Position numbers and translations under genes: made by a program
The notes under the pieces: model-generated
The model's input: the letters and a program-made list of their open reading frames with translations, nothing else
What the model was told of the DNA's origin: nothing
Databases searched by the model: none
Shown: positions 42,527 to 51,237 of the stretch, one piece after another
Numbering within the stretch: the first letter of the stretch is position 1
How the letters are laid out: every line of letters starts with the position of its first letter
Origin: Subtercola sp. PAMC28395
Lineage (GTDB): Bacteria > Actinomycetota > Actinomycetes > Actinomycetales > Microbacteriaceae
Length of the DNA stretch: 64,000 bases
NCBI RefSeq assembly: GCF_018889995.1
Contig: NZ_CP076547.1
Location: 620,001-684,000, forward strand
Reading direction: 5' to 3'

Positions 42527-43057
42527 TCACCACTGCTCTGCGGTGGCGTGTAACTCTTCTTCTGCGGTCATGCTGATCTTGCGGAACTTGTTGCCGTAGT
42601 ACACAAGGGGCGGGGTGTTGGGAACCCAGTCGAAGCGATGCACCTGGAGGATCGCGATGGTGTGATCTCCCGCAGGCACCTCCTTGAACATCGAGATCTC
42701 CATCCAGGCCGTAGCACCGCGGATGAGCACGCTGTTGTCAGGGCCGGCATCCCACTCGACCCCGGCAAAGCGATCACCGTCCTTCACCGACAGTTGCCGA
42801 CTGGTCTTGTCGTGCCATTGCGAGAGCACGCTCAATCCCAACAGCGGACACTGTCTGAGAATCGGCCACGTAGTGGATTCGTTCTGTATGCAGACAGAGA
42901 CCAGTGGTGGATCAAGCGACACCCACGTGAACGAACTCGCCGCCATTCCCGCGGGCTTGCCGTCGATGTATGCACAGATCGCCGCTATTCCTGAAGGGAA
43001 CGAGCCGAAGGCGCGCCTGAGCTGATCGCGATCGATCGTCTGCTGGAGGGTGATCAT
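42527..43057 (-). CDS. Flavin reductase family protein, copy 2
   Basis: 176 aa split-barrel flavin reductase. FGSFPSGIAAICAYIDGKPAGMAASSFTWVSLDPPLVSVC and TPPLVYYGNKFRKI are the diagnostic parts. Start ATG 43057 has AGGAGTCCCC upstream. It lies 31 bases after the monooxygenase gene, so it is the dedicated FMNH2 supplier for that enzyme. Confidence 0.9.
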   Translation of the reverse strand: MITLQQTIDRDQLRRAFGSFPSGIAAICAYIDGKPAGMAASSFTWVSLDPPLVSVCIQNESTTWPILRQCPLLGLSVLSQWHDKTSRQLSVKDGDRFAGVEWDAGPDNSVLIRGATAWMEISMFKEVPAGDHTIAILQVHRFDWVPNTPPLVYYGNKFRKISMTAEEELHATAEQW

Positions 43058-43088
43058 GAGGGGACTCCTGTGTCGTTTCAGAGGAGGT

Positions 43089-44249
43089 TCAGGGCCGCGA
43101 AGCCAGGCGTTCGGCGGCATACCTGTCGGTCGCGGCCTGGATGGCAGCCGCCTGCGGCGCGTCGAGTTCGTCCCACCGGGAGATCGCGTACTCGGTTGCC
43201 TGAACCAGGCGATCGGCGCTCCCCTGGAATCGCGGGATCACGTGGTCTGCGAACAGCTCGTAGCTCTTCAGAGTCGCTGCATGCCTGGCCCATTCATGGT
43301 GGATCAGAAGATACGAGCCGAACCCACCGGATTGCTTCTGCAGTCGCTCGATCTGGGCGATGGCATCGTCAACGGTGCCGATCACGCCCAACCCCGACTC
43401 GTTCACCCACTGCACCCTCTCCTCGAACGTCGCGCCCACCGCACGGAAATGCGGTGTCGCAAGAACGTGCTGGGTGTACTCCGACCAGTCATCGAGCCCG
43501 TACTTGACGTCTTCGATCGCCTGCTCCCGCGTCTCGGCCAGGTGCATCGGGCCGCACAGCCGCCACTTCGAACGATCAGGAACATGCCCGAAGCGCGGGG
43601 CTCGCTCTTCCATCACATCCCAGTGCAGCGCCAGAGCGTCGAACCCGCGTTGGGCCGTGGCGCCGACCGACATGAGCCCGAGTCCGTGGCGGGCCGCGGC
43701 GCGCGGGCCCGTTGGCGAGGCTATGGCAGCCACCACGATGTCGAAGTCGCTGTAGGGCGCGAGCTGCGTGTGTGCGTCTACGAGGTTGTAGCGCTTCGTT
43801 CGCGCCGTCACCTTCTCACCCCGCAGAATGCTCATCAGAACATCCGTGTCGTCTTCCAGTGCAGTGCGCTGTTCTTCGAGGGTGATGCCGACCATCGTCG
43901 CGTCCGTCGGAAGCGCACCGGGGCCGATGCCCAGCATGAAACGACCGCGGAGCAGTCGGTCCAGGAACAATGCCCGGTCAGCGACCCAGAGCGGGTTGTG
44001 ATAGGGCAACGAGAGAACACCCGTTCCCAATTTGATGTCGCGCGTCTGTGGTGCGAGCCAGGCGATGAACGCCATCGGATCAGGAATCAGCTCTTGGCCA
44101 GCAGAATGATGCTCGCCGATCCAGGCTTCGTCGAACCCGAGACGGTCCATGTGCTGGATGATCTCCAGGTCGCGTTGGTACGCAGTAGTCGGATTCTGGC
44201 CAGCCGGGCAGTGGAAAGGAGCCATGAAGGTACCGAACTTGAGTCCCAT
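43089..44249 (-). CDS. Luciferase-like flavin monooxygenase, LimB (limonene 1,2-monooxygenase)-like
   Basis: 386 aa. LKFGTFMAPFHCPAGQNPTTAYQRDLEI at the start, DEAWIGEHHSAGQELIPDP and LGTGVLSLPYHNPLWVADR closely recall the Rhodococcus limonene 1,2-monooxygenase group from memory. Start ATG 44249 has GAGG 8 nt upstream. It would use FMNH2 from the next gene's product. Activity on limonene is not claimed: no limonene-epoxide hydrolase is present nearby, so the substrate may be another cyclic alkene or ketone. Confidence 0.85.
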   Translation of the reverse strand: MGLKFGTFMAPFHCPAGQNPTTAYQRDLEIIQHMDRLGFDEAWIGEHHSAGQELIPDPMAFIAWLAPQTRDIKLGTGVLSLPYHNPLWVADRALFLDRLLRGRFMLGIGPGALPTDATMVGITLEEQRTALEDDTDVLMSILRGEKVTARTKRYNLVDAHTQLAPYSDFDIVVAAIASPTGPRAAARHGLGLMSVGATAQRGFDALALHWDVMEERAPRFGHVPDRSKWRLCGPMHLAETREQAIEDVKYGLDDWSEYTQHVLATPHFRAVGATFEERVQWVNESGLGVIGTVDDAIAQIERLQKQSGGFGSYLLIHHEWARHAATLKSYELFADHVIPRFQGSADRLVQATEYAISRWDELDAPQAAAIQAATDRYAAERLASRP

Positions 44250-44585
44250 TGCCGAACCTCGCTTCATTGGGCGGCGCTGCCACAGTCACGTTATGTCGTA
44301 TCGCCTCAGGAACCACAGCCGAAATCGACTTCTGAGCACCTCGTCCCCGCTGAAGAGGAGATCCGACACTTCCAGACTCTCGCGCCAGTCGCTTCTATTG
44401 GAGATACGTCCAGAATTTGAACAGATCGCGCAAACACGTCCGGAGGCAGTTTGAGGTGGGACCTTCGGCACTGTCGATCGATCGAGACTCCCCAGATAGT
44501 GGAGTGCGGAGCAACAGCCACCAGAATGCCAACCACACGAAAGCGAATGCGACCATGCAAAGACATCCTCGAGAGATGAGTCACC
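44250..44585. other. Divergent intergenic region with a weak island operator
   Basis: 336 bases between the monooxygenase operon and the PPOX-fold gene. No gene is seen in it; small open frames lack ribosome sites and do not resemble the coding bias of neighbours. It contains an operator-like palindrome at 44407-44423 and presumably both promoters. Confidence 0.5.
44407..44423. promoter_or_regulatory. Island operator, 10/12 match
   Basis: CGTCCAGAATTTGAACA. The right arm TGAACA is perfect, the left arm 4 of 6. It lies 158 bases before the start of the LimB-like monooxygenase operon, at the right end of the putative regulon. Confidence 0.35.
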
Positions 44586-45038
44586 GTGCCCGATCGTGAA
44601 GATGACATCGAAGAGTGGTCACCCCAGGGACCGGTCACCGAATTGTCGGATGCCCGGAGCTGGGCCCTTGTGACCGGAGCGACGTTCGGCCGTATCGGCG
44701 TGAGCGTCGACGACCAGCCCGAGATCTTTCCGGTGAACTACTTCAGCAACGGCAGCGCGATCGTCTTCCGTACGGCTTCCGGAACCAAGCTCACCGAGCT
44801 CATGACGAACAAGACGGTCGTCTTCGAGGTCGACGCGTCTACCGACGAGGGCACCTGGAGCGTCACAGTCAAAGGCACTGCCCACGCGGTCACCGACGAC
44901 TTCGAGGTACCGGATGCTGCGTTCACCGCGCTGCCCGACTGGGTGCCGACGGAGCCCTACGTGTTCGTGCACATCACTCCTACGAGCATCGTTGGCCGCC
45001 TGTTCCACCACCACGTGAAGCTCGCACGCAGGGACTAG
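44586..45038 (+). CDS. Pyridoxamine-5'-phosphate-oxidase-fold (PPOX) protein
   Basis: 150 aa split barrel: LVTGATFGRIGVSVDDQPEIFPVNYFSNGSAIVFRT and a C-terminal RLFHHHVK segment. This family binds FMN, F420 or haem and often acts as a flavin/deazaflavin reductase or nitroreductase-like protein. The GTG start is preceded by GAGATGAG. It overlaps the converging phospholipase-like gene by 4 bases. Cofactor not determinable. Confidence 0.85.
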   Translation: MPDREDDIEEWSPQGPVTELSDARSWALVTGATFGRIGVSVDDQPEIFPVNYFSNGSAIVFRTASGTKLTELMTNKTVVFEVDASTDEGTWSVTVKGTAHAVTDDFEVPDAAFTALPDWVPTEPYVFVHITPTSIVGRLFHHHVKLARRD

Positions 45039-46669
45039 AACCGGGCTGTGTGTCTCAGCTGGCGGGGGCGCCCGTCTGGGTCGACGACGAGTCGGCTGGC
45101 CGGAGCCGCCCAGAGGCGCTGGGCGGCGGTGACCGGTTCGATGTGGTGATGGCGCGCGCGACCCTCGGGGCGCGGCCCCGAGCAACCTGACTCGTGCCAC
45201 TGGTCGAGTGCATCGGCCGAAGCGTTCCACACCCCGAGGCCTGCGGCAGGATCGAGCACAGACGGGTCCTCCCGGTCACGACCGAGATGCTCAGACCAGA
45301 GCTGAACCCGCAGGTCCCGTGCCAGTGTCCCGGCGACGCTCGGGTGGGTCCCAGCACCGCTCCCCGACGTCTCGCCGGACTGCGCACGAATGTCTCCTGA
45401 TTCATCCACAACGGCGCAGGTGAGCTCGCTGTCCGTGGTCCAGGAACGTCGGTTGAAGTTGTCTGAACCGCACGTCATCCAGGTGTCGTCGACAATGCAG
45501 ATCTTCGCGTGCACGTAGATCGGCGTGCCTGCGCTGTTCTCGAGGTCGAAGACTCCCACTCGTCCAGGCGCGGCCCGCCGCAGGAGTCCGACCGCACGCA
45601 ATTGCCCCAGCCTCTTAGGCGGCCCGGTGAGAGGGCCGTCGGAGTCGGGGTAGCGGGGCACGACGATGATCACGGTGAGAACGGGATTGCGCTGCAGTGC
45701 CTCCGCCAGGGCAGCCGCGACCTCCGTCGACCACAGGTACTGGTCTTCGATGTAGATCAGCGAGCGAGCCCGGGCGAAGGCCTTTGCATAGGCACGGGCC
45801 ACGCTGCGCTCCCCTTCGGGGGCGAACGGGAAGGGTGGTCGTTTCACCCCGTATGTGCGCAACAGTTGGACCGAATGCGGGCCGGCTGGTGGGGGCGGGG
45901 GCGCTGCCTCGGGGAGAGGCTGAGGATGGCGAGGCATGTGAGCCAGTCGTTGCACGAGCATCCGGTACGGGGTGCGCTTGTCGAGCGGATGCGGGTCGTT
46001 CCATCGTTCGGCGAAGACCGCGAGCAGGTCTGCCACGACCGGGCCTCGGAGTTCGAGCGCCGCATCATGCCACGGGGGTCGTCTGCCATAGCGCGGATTC
46101 ATGGTCACGGCCTGCGGGTCTCCGGCATGTTCTGCGTCGTCACGACGACTGTGGCTGAGATCGAGGCCACCGACGAAAGCAACGTCCTTCGACGGGTCGT
46201 CGCGATACCGGATGACGAAGAGCTTCTGATGATGCGAACCGAACAGGCGGACCCGTTGGTCGAGCAACACCTCCCCGCCGGCGTCGTTGATCTCTCTTCC
46301 CAGAAGTTCGTTCGACCGGCCACTGATCGGGGATGACACGCGTTCCCCATGAGAGCGCCAGACGAGTCCGCGAACTTCAACACCCGTGCGGGCGAGCCTG
46401 GCGAGCAGGTCGCCGATCGACGGGCCGTCAGCTGTCAGACGCTCATCAGCATCGCCACGCCAGTCCGTGAACCAGACCCGGTCTCCGGGGCCCAGCGCCG
46501 TCAACTCCTCATGAAGCCGGGCGAAGTAGCTCGCCCCGTGCACGAGTGGTCGGACGAGGTTTCCCTCTGACCACGCTATGGCTCCGGCTGCACCCGAATG
46601 CACATCTGTGGCCAGGTTTCCGCGTTCTTCGCGGCTGAGAAACCACGAACCAGCATCATCGCCGCTCAT
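45035..46669 (-). CDS. Phospholipase D-like (HKD) protein
   Basis: 544 aa with two HKD motifs: SHHQKLFVIRYRDD in the N-terminal half and VHAKICIVDDTWMTCGSDNFNRRSW in the C-terminal half, which together form one active site. No signal peptide is seen, so it is probably cytoplasmic or peripherally membrane-bound. A Pro-rich insert (about 285-300) lies between the halves. Start ATG 46669 is placed after GAGAAG; an earlier frame start exists at 46741. Possible roles are cardiolipin synthase-like or phospholipase activity. Confidence 0.87.
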   Translation of the reverse strand: MSGDDAGSWFLSREERGNLATDVHSGAAGAIAWSEGNLVRPLVHGASYFARLHEELTALGPGDRVWFTDWRGDADERLTADGPSIGDLLARLARTGVEVRGLVWRSHGERVSSPISGRSNELLGREINDAGGEVLLDQRVRLFGSHHQKLFVIRYRDDPSKDVAFVGGLDLSHSRRDDAEHAGDPQAVTMNPRYGRRPPWHDAALELRGPVVADLLAVFAERWNDPHPLDKRTPYRMLVQRLAHMPRHPQPLPEAAPPPPPAGPHSVQLLRTYGVKRPPFPFAPEGERSVARAYAKAFARARSLIYIEDQYLWSTEVAAALAEALQRNPVLTVIIVVPRYPDSDGPLTGPPKRLGQLRAVGLLRRAAPGRVGVFDLENSAGTPIYVHAKICIVDDTWMTCGSDNFNRRSWTTDSELTCAVVDESGDIRAQSGETSGSGAGTHPSVAGTLARDLRVQLWSEHLGRDREDPSVLDPAAGLGVWNASADALDQWHESGCSGPRPEGRARHHHIEPVTAAQRLWAAPASRLVVDPDGRPRQLRHTARF

Positions 46670-46850
46670 CGATGTCTTCTCGCTGGTCGACCGCGACGGG
46701 CGTCGCGTCCAGAGGCCAGGAGAAAGCCCTCCACCGCACAAGCCGGGATCCCGGTCCAGCGGCGAACGTCCGGTGTCTTCACGCGCTCATACTTTCATGA
46801 GCGCTGCTCTACAGGCAAACACCTCAGGGGGCTCACGGGAACGCGCGCCG

Positions 46851-48227
46851 TCACCTCATTGCCCTTCGCACGGCCTGCACTGAGAAGGCGACCTCGTCTG
46901 CGCCGGTCGACCAATTGCTGACAGAGATGCGCAGGACGTCGTGCCCGCGCCACCGTGAGCCGGACATCCATACCGCGCCGTCGGCGATGAGGTTCGCCGT
47001 CACTTCGCGGGTGCGCTCGTCGGAGCCGAAACTCAGGCACACCTGCGTGAAGACCACCTCGTTGAGCACCGAGACCCCGGGCAGCGTGGCAAGCTCAGTC
47101 GCCAGTGCCTGTGCATTCGAGACCAGGCCCTCTACGAGGTTGGTCAACCCCGAGCGGCCGAGCTGTTTCAGCGCAGCCCAGACCGGAACGCCGCGCGCCC
47201 GTCTCGACATCTCCGGGGTCAGATCCATCGGGTCGGGCGCGTTACCCTCCGCGCGCATCAGATAGGCGGTCTGGGTGCCGAGAGCTGCACGCGCGACGCC
47301 CGGGTGGGCCACAATTGCGACACCGCAGTCGTAGGGCACGTTGAGCGTCTTGTGCGCGTCGGTCGCCCACGAATCGGCCAGCTCGACACCCTCCAGCTGC
47401 GGCGCGAGCGTCGGGCTCGCCGCGGCCCACAGCCCGAACGCACCATCCACGTGCACCCAGGCACCGTACTCGTGCGCGAGCGTGATCGCCTCGGCCATCG
47501 GGTCGAAGGCTCCCGAGTGCAGATTGCCCGCCTGAAGGCACAGGATGACCGGGCCCTCGCTCGCGCGGAGAGCAACCCTGAGCTCGTCGACGAGTATTCG
47601 GCCCTGCTCGTCGGCCGGAACTCTGGCGGGCGAACCGAAGCCGAGGTACCGCAGCGCGAGATCGACGGAGGTGTGCCCTTCGGCACCGGCGAGCACGGTG
47701 ATCGGTGGGCTGCCCTGCATGCCCCGGGTGTTCACGTCCCAGCCCACGCGGTCGAGCAGGTAAGCCCTCGCTGCGGCCAGGCCCGTCCAGTTGGCCATTG
47801 TCGCGCCGGTGGTGAAGCCCACCTCCGAGCCGGGCGGCAGGCCGAGGGCGTCGACGAGCCACTCACCTGCGACCTGTTCGATCGCTGCGGTCGCCGGTGA
47901 GGCATACCGCATTGCAGCGTTCTGGTCCCAGGAACTCACCAGCCAGTCTGCGCCCAACGACGCCGGCAGCGTACCGCCGATGACCCATCCGAAGAACCGA
48001 CCGGAGGGCATGGCCATGAGACCCGGCTCCGCGAGCCTCGCCAGCTCGTCGACGACGTCTGCCGGGGCGGTCGGGCGATCCTGCAGAGGGCCTCGGAACA
48101 CGGCGAGCATCTCGTCGATGTTCGCGCTGGGAGCGACCCGCCTGCCCGGTATCGAATCGATCCACTCGCGAGCGCCGGCGTGTGCCCGGTCCATCGCGGC
48201 ATGGAACTCACTCGGCTGAAAGGTCAT
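46851..48227 (-). CDS. PLP-dependent decarboxylase (aromatic/acidic amino-acid decarboxylase group II)
   Basis: 458 aa. PLP is held by Lys293 in SWATDAHKTLNVPYDCG and by Asp261 in WVHVDGAFG. FTTGATMANWTGLAAAR and AEGHTSVDLALRYLG are family blocks. The length and pattern fit the group II decarboxylases (DDC/GAD/tyrosine decarboxylase-like); the substrate is unassigned. Start ATG 48227 follows GAGGAGTTCAGTG. It is a monocistronic leftward gene bordering the phosphonate cassette. Confidence 0.88.
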   Translation of the reverse strand: MTFQPSEFHAAMDRAHAGAREWIDSIPGRRVAPSANIDEMLAVFRGPLQDRPTAPADVVDELARLAEPGLMAMPSGRFFGWVIGGTLPASLGADWLVSSWDQNAAMRYASPATAAIEQVAGEWLVDALGLPPGSEVGFTTGATMANWTGLAAARAYLLDRVGWDVNTRGMQGSPPITVLAGAEGHTSVDLALRYLGFGSPARVPADEQGRILVDELRVALRASEGPVILCLQAGNLHSGAFDPMAEAITLAHEYGAWVHVDGAFGLWAAASPTLAPQLEGVELADSWATDAHKTLNVPYDCGVAIVAHPGVARAALGTQTAYLMRAEGNAPDPMDLTPEMSRRARGVPVWAALKQLGRSGLTNLVEGLVSNAQALATELATLPGVSVLNEVVFTQVCLSFGSDERTREVTANLIADGAVWMSGSRWRGHDVLRISVSNWSTGADEVAFSVQAVRRAMR

Positions 48228-48289
48228 CACTGAACTCCTCGTTCTCGAAAACACACCTCGCAGGCCGTGGCGAGCGCTGTGGGCTACAC

Positions 48290-48365
48290 GGCTAGTCTGA
48301 ACGCGCCCACGGCAGACCGCAATGCACCATCTTCATCCCCCAGCGATTCACTCGAGGCGCGTCTC
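48290..48365 (+). pseudogene. Relic 5' end of a HEAT-repeat gene (duplicate of 54658-54733)
   Basis: 76 bases align without gaps to 54658-54733 with 61 identities (about 80%). The -10 TAGTCT is kept, but the start codon ATG of the intact gene (54677) is ACG at 48309. The decoded residues are still similar (ADRNAPSSSPSDSLEARL against ADQNASPSSPDDSLEERL). Similarity stops abruptly at 48366, 35 bases before the end of the converging ABC ATPase gene. I read it as a decayed gene fragment left at the border of an inserted cassette. Confidence 0.75.
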
Positions 48366-48400
48366 GAAGTGCAGGCGGGGCGCGCCAGCACCGCCGGGCG

Positions 48401-49489
48401 TCACGTCGAACTGCGTACCGGGGCGCCGGCGGCCACCGGCCTTCCGCCCAGCACCACGTGCACCCGCTCGCCCGGTGCCGGGTGCAGGTGCACGTCGTGT
48501 TGAACGAAGAGCACCTCCCCGGTCTCGAGCCTGACTTGCGTGCGGCGGAGAGACCCGAGAAAGCTCGAGGCGACGACTGTCGCCGGGATTCCCGAGCCGC
48601 CGAACGCGATGTCTTCCGGGCGAATGTAGGCCGTGACCGGCCCGTCGGCGGGTCCCGTCCCCAGGAGCGGCAAGCGCGACCCGAGAAGAGAGACTGTGCC
48701 GCCAGAGAGCTCCGCACTGACGGCGTTGCTCAAACCGATGAAGGTGGCCACGAACGACGTAGCGGGCTTGGTATAGAGGTCTTCCGGCGTGCCGATCTGC
48801 TCGATGTTGCCTTCACGCATCACCGCGACCCGGTCGGCGACGGCCAGGGCCTCCTCCTGGTCGTGGGTGACGAACAGAGTGGTGATGCCGAGATCGGTCT
48901 GGATGCGGCGGATCTCGTCGCGAAGTTGAACACGCACCTTTGCATCGAGGGCCGAGAGCGGTTCGTCGAGCAGCAGTACCTTCGGTCGCGTCACGAGTGC
49001 GCGTGCGAGCGCGACCCGTTGCTGCTGACCGCCGGAGAGCTGGTGTGCGTAGCGGGCACCGAACCCGTCGAGTCCGACCATGTCGAGAGCTTCGGATGCC
49101 CGGCGGCGGCGGGCCGCAGCATCCACTTTTCGCATCCGCAACCCGAATTCGACATTCTGCGAGACGGTCATGTGGGGGAAGAGGGAGTATGCCTGGAACA
49201 CCATACCGATGTCGCGCTTGTTGACCGGGGTTCGGGCAACATCGAGGCCGTCGATGAGAATGCGGCCGTCAGAGAGCGATTCCAGGCCGGAGAGCGCGCG
49301 CAGGACTGTCGTCTTTCCGCATCCCGACGGCCCGAGAAGGGCGATGAACTCCCCTGGTGCCATCGACAGGTTCACGCCATTCAGAGCCTTCTGGCTGGAG
49401 TAGTACTTCACGACGTTTCGCAGTTCGACGGTTGAGCCTTGGCGCTCACGCAGAGTCTGTAAGGACGTGGCTGATGCGGTTGTGGTCAT
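48401..49489 (-). CDS. ABC transporter ATP-binding protein, PotA/PhnT type
   Basis: 362 aa. Walker A GPSGCGKTT, Q-loop VFQAYSLFPHMT, signature LSGGQQQRVALARAL, Walker B LLLDEPLSALD and H-switch FVTHDQEEA. A C-terminal TOBE domain (about 255-355) is present. This is the class serving polyamine, iron(III) and 2-aminoethylphosphonate importers. It overlaps the permease gene by 4 bases. Its phosphonate role comes from the neighbouring oxidase and phosphonatase. Confidence 0.9.
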   Translation of the reverse strand: MTTTASATSLQTLRERQGSTVELRNVVKYYSSQKALNGVNLSMAPGEFIALLGPSGCGKTTVLRALSGLESLSDGRILIDGLDVARTPVNKRDIGMVFQAYSLFPHMTVSQNVEFGLRMRKVDAAARRRRASEALDMVGLDGFGARYAHQLSGGQQQRVALARALVTRPKVLLLDEPLSALDAKVRVQLRDEIRRIQTDLGITTLFVTHDQEEALAVADRVAVMREGNIEQIGTPEDLYTKPATSFVATFIGLSNAVSAELSGGTVSLLGSRLPLLGTGPADGPVTAYIRPEDIAFGGSGIPATVVASSFLGSLRRTQVRLETGEVLFVQHDVHLHPAPGERVHVVLGGRPVAAGAPVRSST

Positions 49490-50307
49490 CGAGACCTCCG
49501 GTTGCGGCCGAGACTTCCGAGTCGGCCGATGACGAGTAACAGAACAAACGCCAACGCGAGGGCGAATACCGCGAAGATCACGGCGACATATGGGTCGGTG
49601 TGCTGCACGAGCACGAGCGCTGTCTGGAAGGTGTTCTGACTGAGGAACGAGGCGATCGTGTACTCACCCAGAACCACCGCGACGGTGATGAAGCAGGCCG
49701 AGACGATTCCGGTGCGAAGATTCGGCAGGATGACCCGCCACAGCACCTGGGCCCAACTCGCGCCGAGCGACCGCCCGGCCTCACTGAGCGTGACGACCTC
49801 GACGCCGGCGAGGTTGGCCGCGATAGGGCGGAAGGCATACGGCAGCACGATGATTCCCACAGCGAACGCAAGCGTCCACGGGTTGCTGCCGAAGATCCGC
49901 GCAACCACCGAGTACACCGGAATGAAACCCACGACGAGAACAATCGAGGGAATGGTGATGGGAATGATGCAGATGAACTCGAGAACCCCGCGAAGCCGGG
50001 GAAACGCGATCTCCACCAGGATCATGGTCGGCAGGAGCAGTAACAGCACAATCAGAACAGTGATGAGGCAGATCACCAGCGAGTTCAGGATTCCCTGGAA
50101 GAGCACCGCGTAAGTGCCCGCACTTCCACCGAAGATCGCTGAATAGTGCTCGAGGCCGTGTGCCCCGGATTGCCCGCTGCGCAGCGAGAACTCGAGCATC
50201 GAGAGAATTGGTACGACGAACAGCACGCCTGCCACTCCGAGGATGACCCATCGCGCCATCCGCCCGGGTTCCGCGCGGTACCGCGTTGTCTCTTGTGGCC
50301 GGCTCAT
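49486..50307 (-). CDS. ABC transporter permease 2 of the phosphonate cassette
   Basis: 273 aa, six hydrophobic segments, PotC/PhnV-like. The EAA motif is EAGRSLGASWAQVLWRVILPNLRTGI. The start ATG 50307 overlaps the stop of permease 1 (ATGA); a GTG 9 bases upstream is possible. The family is shared by spermidine, Fe3+ and 2-aminoethylphosphonate importers. Confidence 0.88.
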   Translation of the reverse strand: MSRPQETTRYRAEPGRMARWVILGVAGVLFVVPILSMLEFSLRSGQSGAHGLEHYSAIFGGSAGTYAVLFQGILNSLVICLITVLIVLLLLLPTMILVEIAFPRLRGVLEFICIIPITIPSIVLVVGFIPVYSVVARIFGSNPWTLAFAVGIIVLPYAFRPIAANLAGVEVVTLSEAGRSLGASWAQVLWRVILPNLRTGIVSACFITVAVVLGEYTIASFLSQNTFQTALVLVQHTDPYVAVIFAVFALALAFVLLLVIGRLGSLGRNRRSR

Positions 50308-51230
50308 CGACGCCACCTCGAGGCCCGCCGCTGCAGCACGGAATACGCGCTCATCAGCACGATCATGACCACAACCATCCCGAGGGCGAGCACACCTGCG
50401 ACATTGGCGACGCCGACGATGGTCTCACTGGTGAGCTGCTGGCGGATCGCGAGTGGAATGATTCCGCCCTGGGAGATCAGCGCGGCGGCCGTTGCATATG
50501 ACGAGAAGGAATTCGCAAAAAGCAGGATGAGGCTGCCGAAGAAGGCGGGCGCGAGGATCGGAGCACCGATGCGGGTCCAGTAGGTGAAGCGAGTGCCGCC
50601 GAGGGTGGCGTTTGCTTCAGCCCACGTCGATTTGAGTCCCTCCACAGCGGGCATGAAGGTGAGCACCATCAGTGGCACCTGAAAGTAGAGGTACGGAATC
50701 ACGAGCCCCGGGATCTGGTACAAAAGGGGACCATTGTTGTTGAAGTTGTTGAAGATGTTCGTCGTGAAACCGATGGAGACAAGCCACTTGGTGAGCACGC
50801 CCTGGGTGCCGATCGTCGCGATGAATGCGAAAGCCAGCATCACGCCACCGAACTGGGCGAGCACACTGCTCGCGGAATCGACGGTGCGGCGAAGCCCGGT
50901 CTCAGCGCGCGTACCGAGCATGGCGTAGCAGATCAGTGCGCCGAGGATCGCGCCGACAACGGCAGTCAGGGCCGAGAGCCACAGTGACGAGAAGAAGTTG
51001 CCGAGGATGGTCGGGTTCGTGTAAGCGGCGAAATTGGCAAGGGTGAAATCGCCCGTCGAATCGAAGAATCCGCTCGCAACCGCCAGGACGGCAGGGATCG
51101 CGAGGAACAATACGACGTAGGCAGAGAACGGCACGAGGCCCAGCCAGGCGGCACAGCGACGCCGGGGCAGGACCCCGGCGTCGCTGATGCTGTCGACCGG
51201 TACCGGTGGTGCGGCGACAATTGCTGTCAT
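50304..51230 (-). CDS. ABC transporter permease 1 of the phosphonate cassette
   Basis: 308 aa, PotB/PhnU-like, six hydrophobic segments. The EAA-type loop is WAEANATLGGTRFTYWTRIGAPILAPAFF. It lies 7 bases after the binding-protein gene and overlaps permease 2. With the ATPase at 48401 it makes a complete importer. Confidence 0.88.
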   Translation of the reverse strand: MTAIVAAPPVPVDSISDAGVLPRRRCAAWLGLVPFSAYVVLFLAIPAVLAVASGFFDSTGDFTLANFAAYTNPTILGNFFSSLWLSALTAVVGAILGALICYAMLGTRAETGLRRTVDSASSVLAQFGGVMLAFAFIATIGTQGVLTKWLVSIGFTTNIFNNFNNNGPLLYQIPGLVIPYLYFQVPLMVLTFMPAVEGLKSTWAEANATLGGTRFTYWTRIGAPILAPAFFGSLILLFANSFSSYATAAALISQGGIIPLAIRQQLTSETIVGVANVAGVLALGMVVVMIVLMSAYSVLQRRASRWRR

Positions 51231-51237
51231 CTGATCG

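Noticed and set aside
43089-44249. Naming the monooxygenase limB and the island a limonene pathway
   Set aside because: Similarity is recalled by eye only; there is no limonene-epoxide hydrolase or recognised ring-opening Baeyer-Villiger flavoprotein, and the importer is sugar-type. Kept as LimB-like.
48309-48503. A functional short gene from the relic HEAT start
   Set aside because: The start codon is ACG, and after about 19 codons the frame continues only as the antisense of the ABC ATPase gene.
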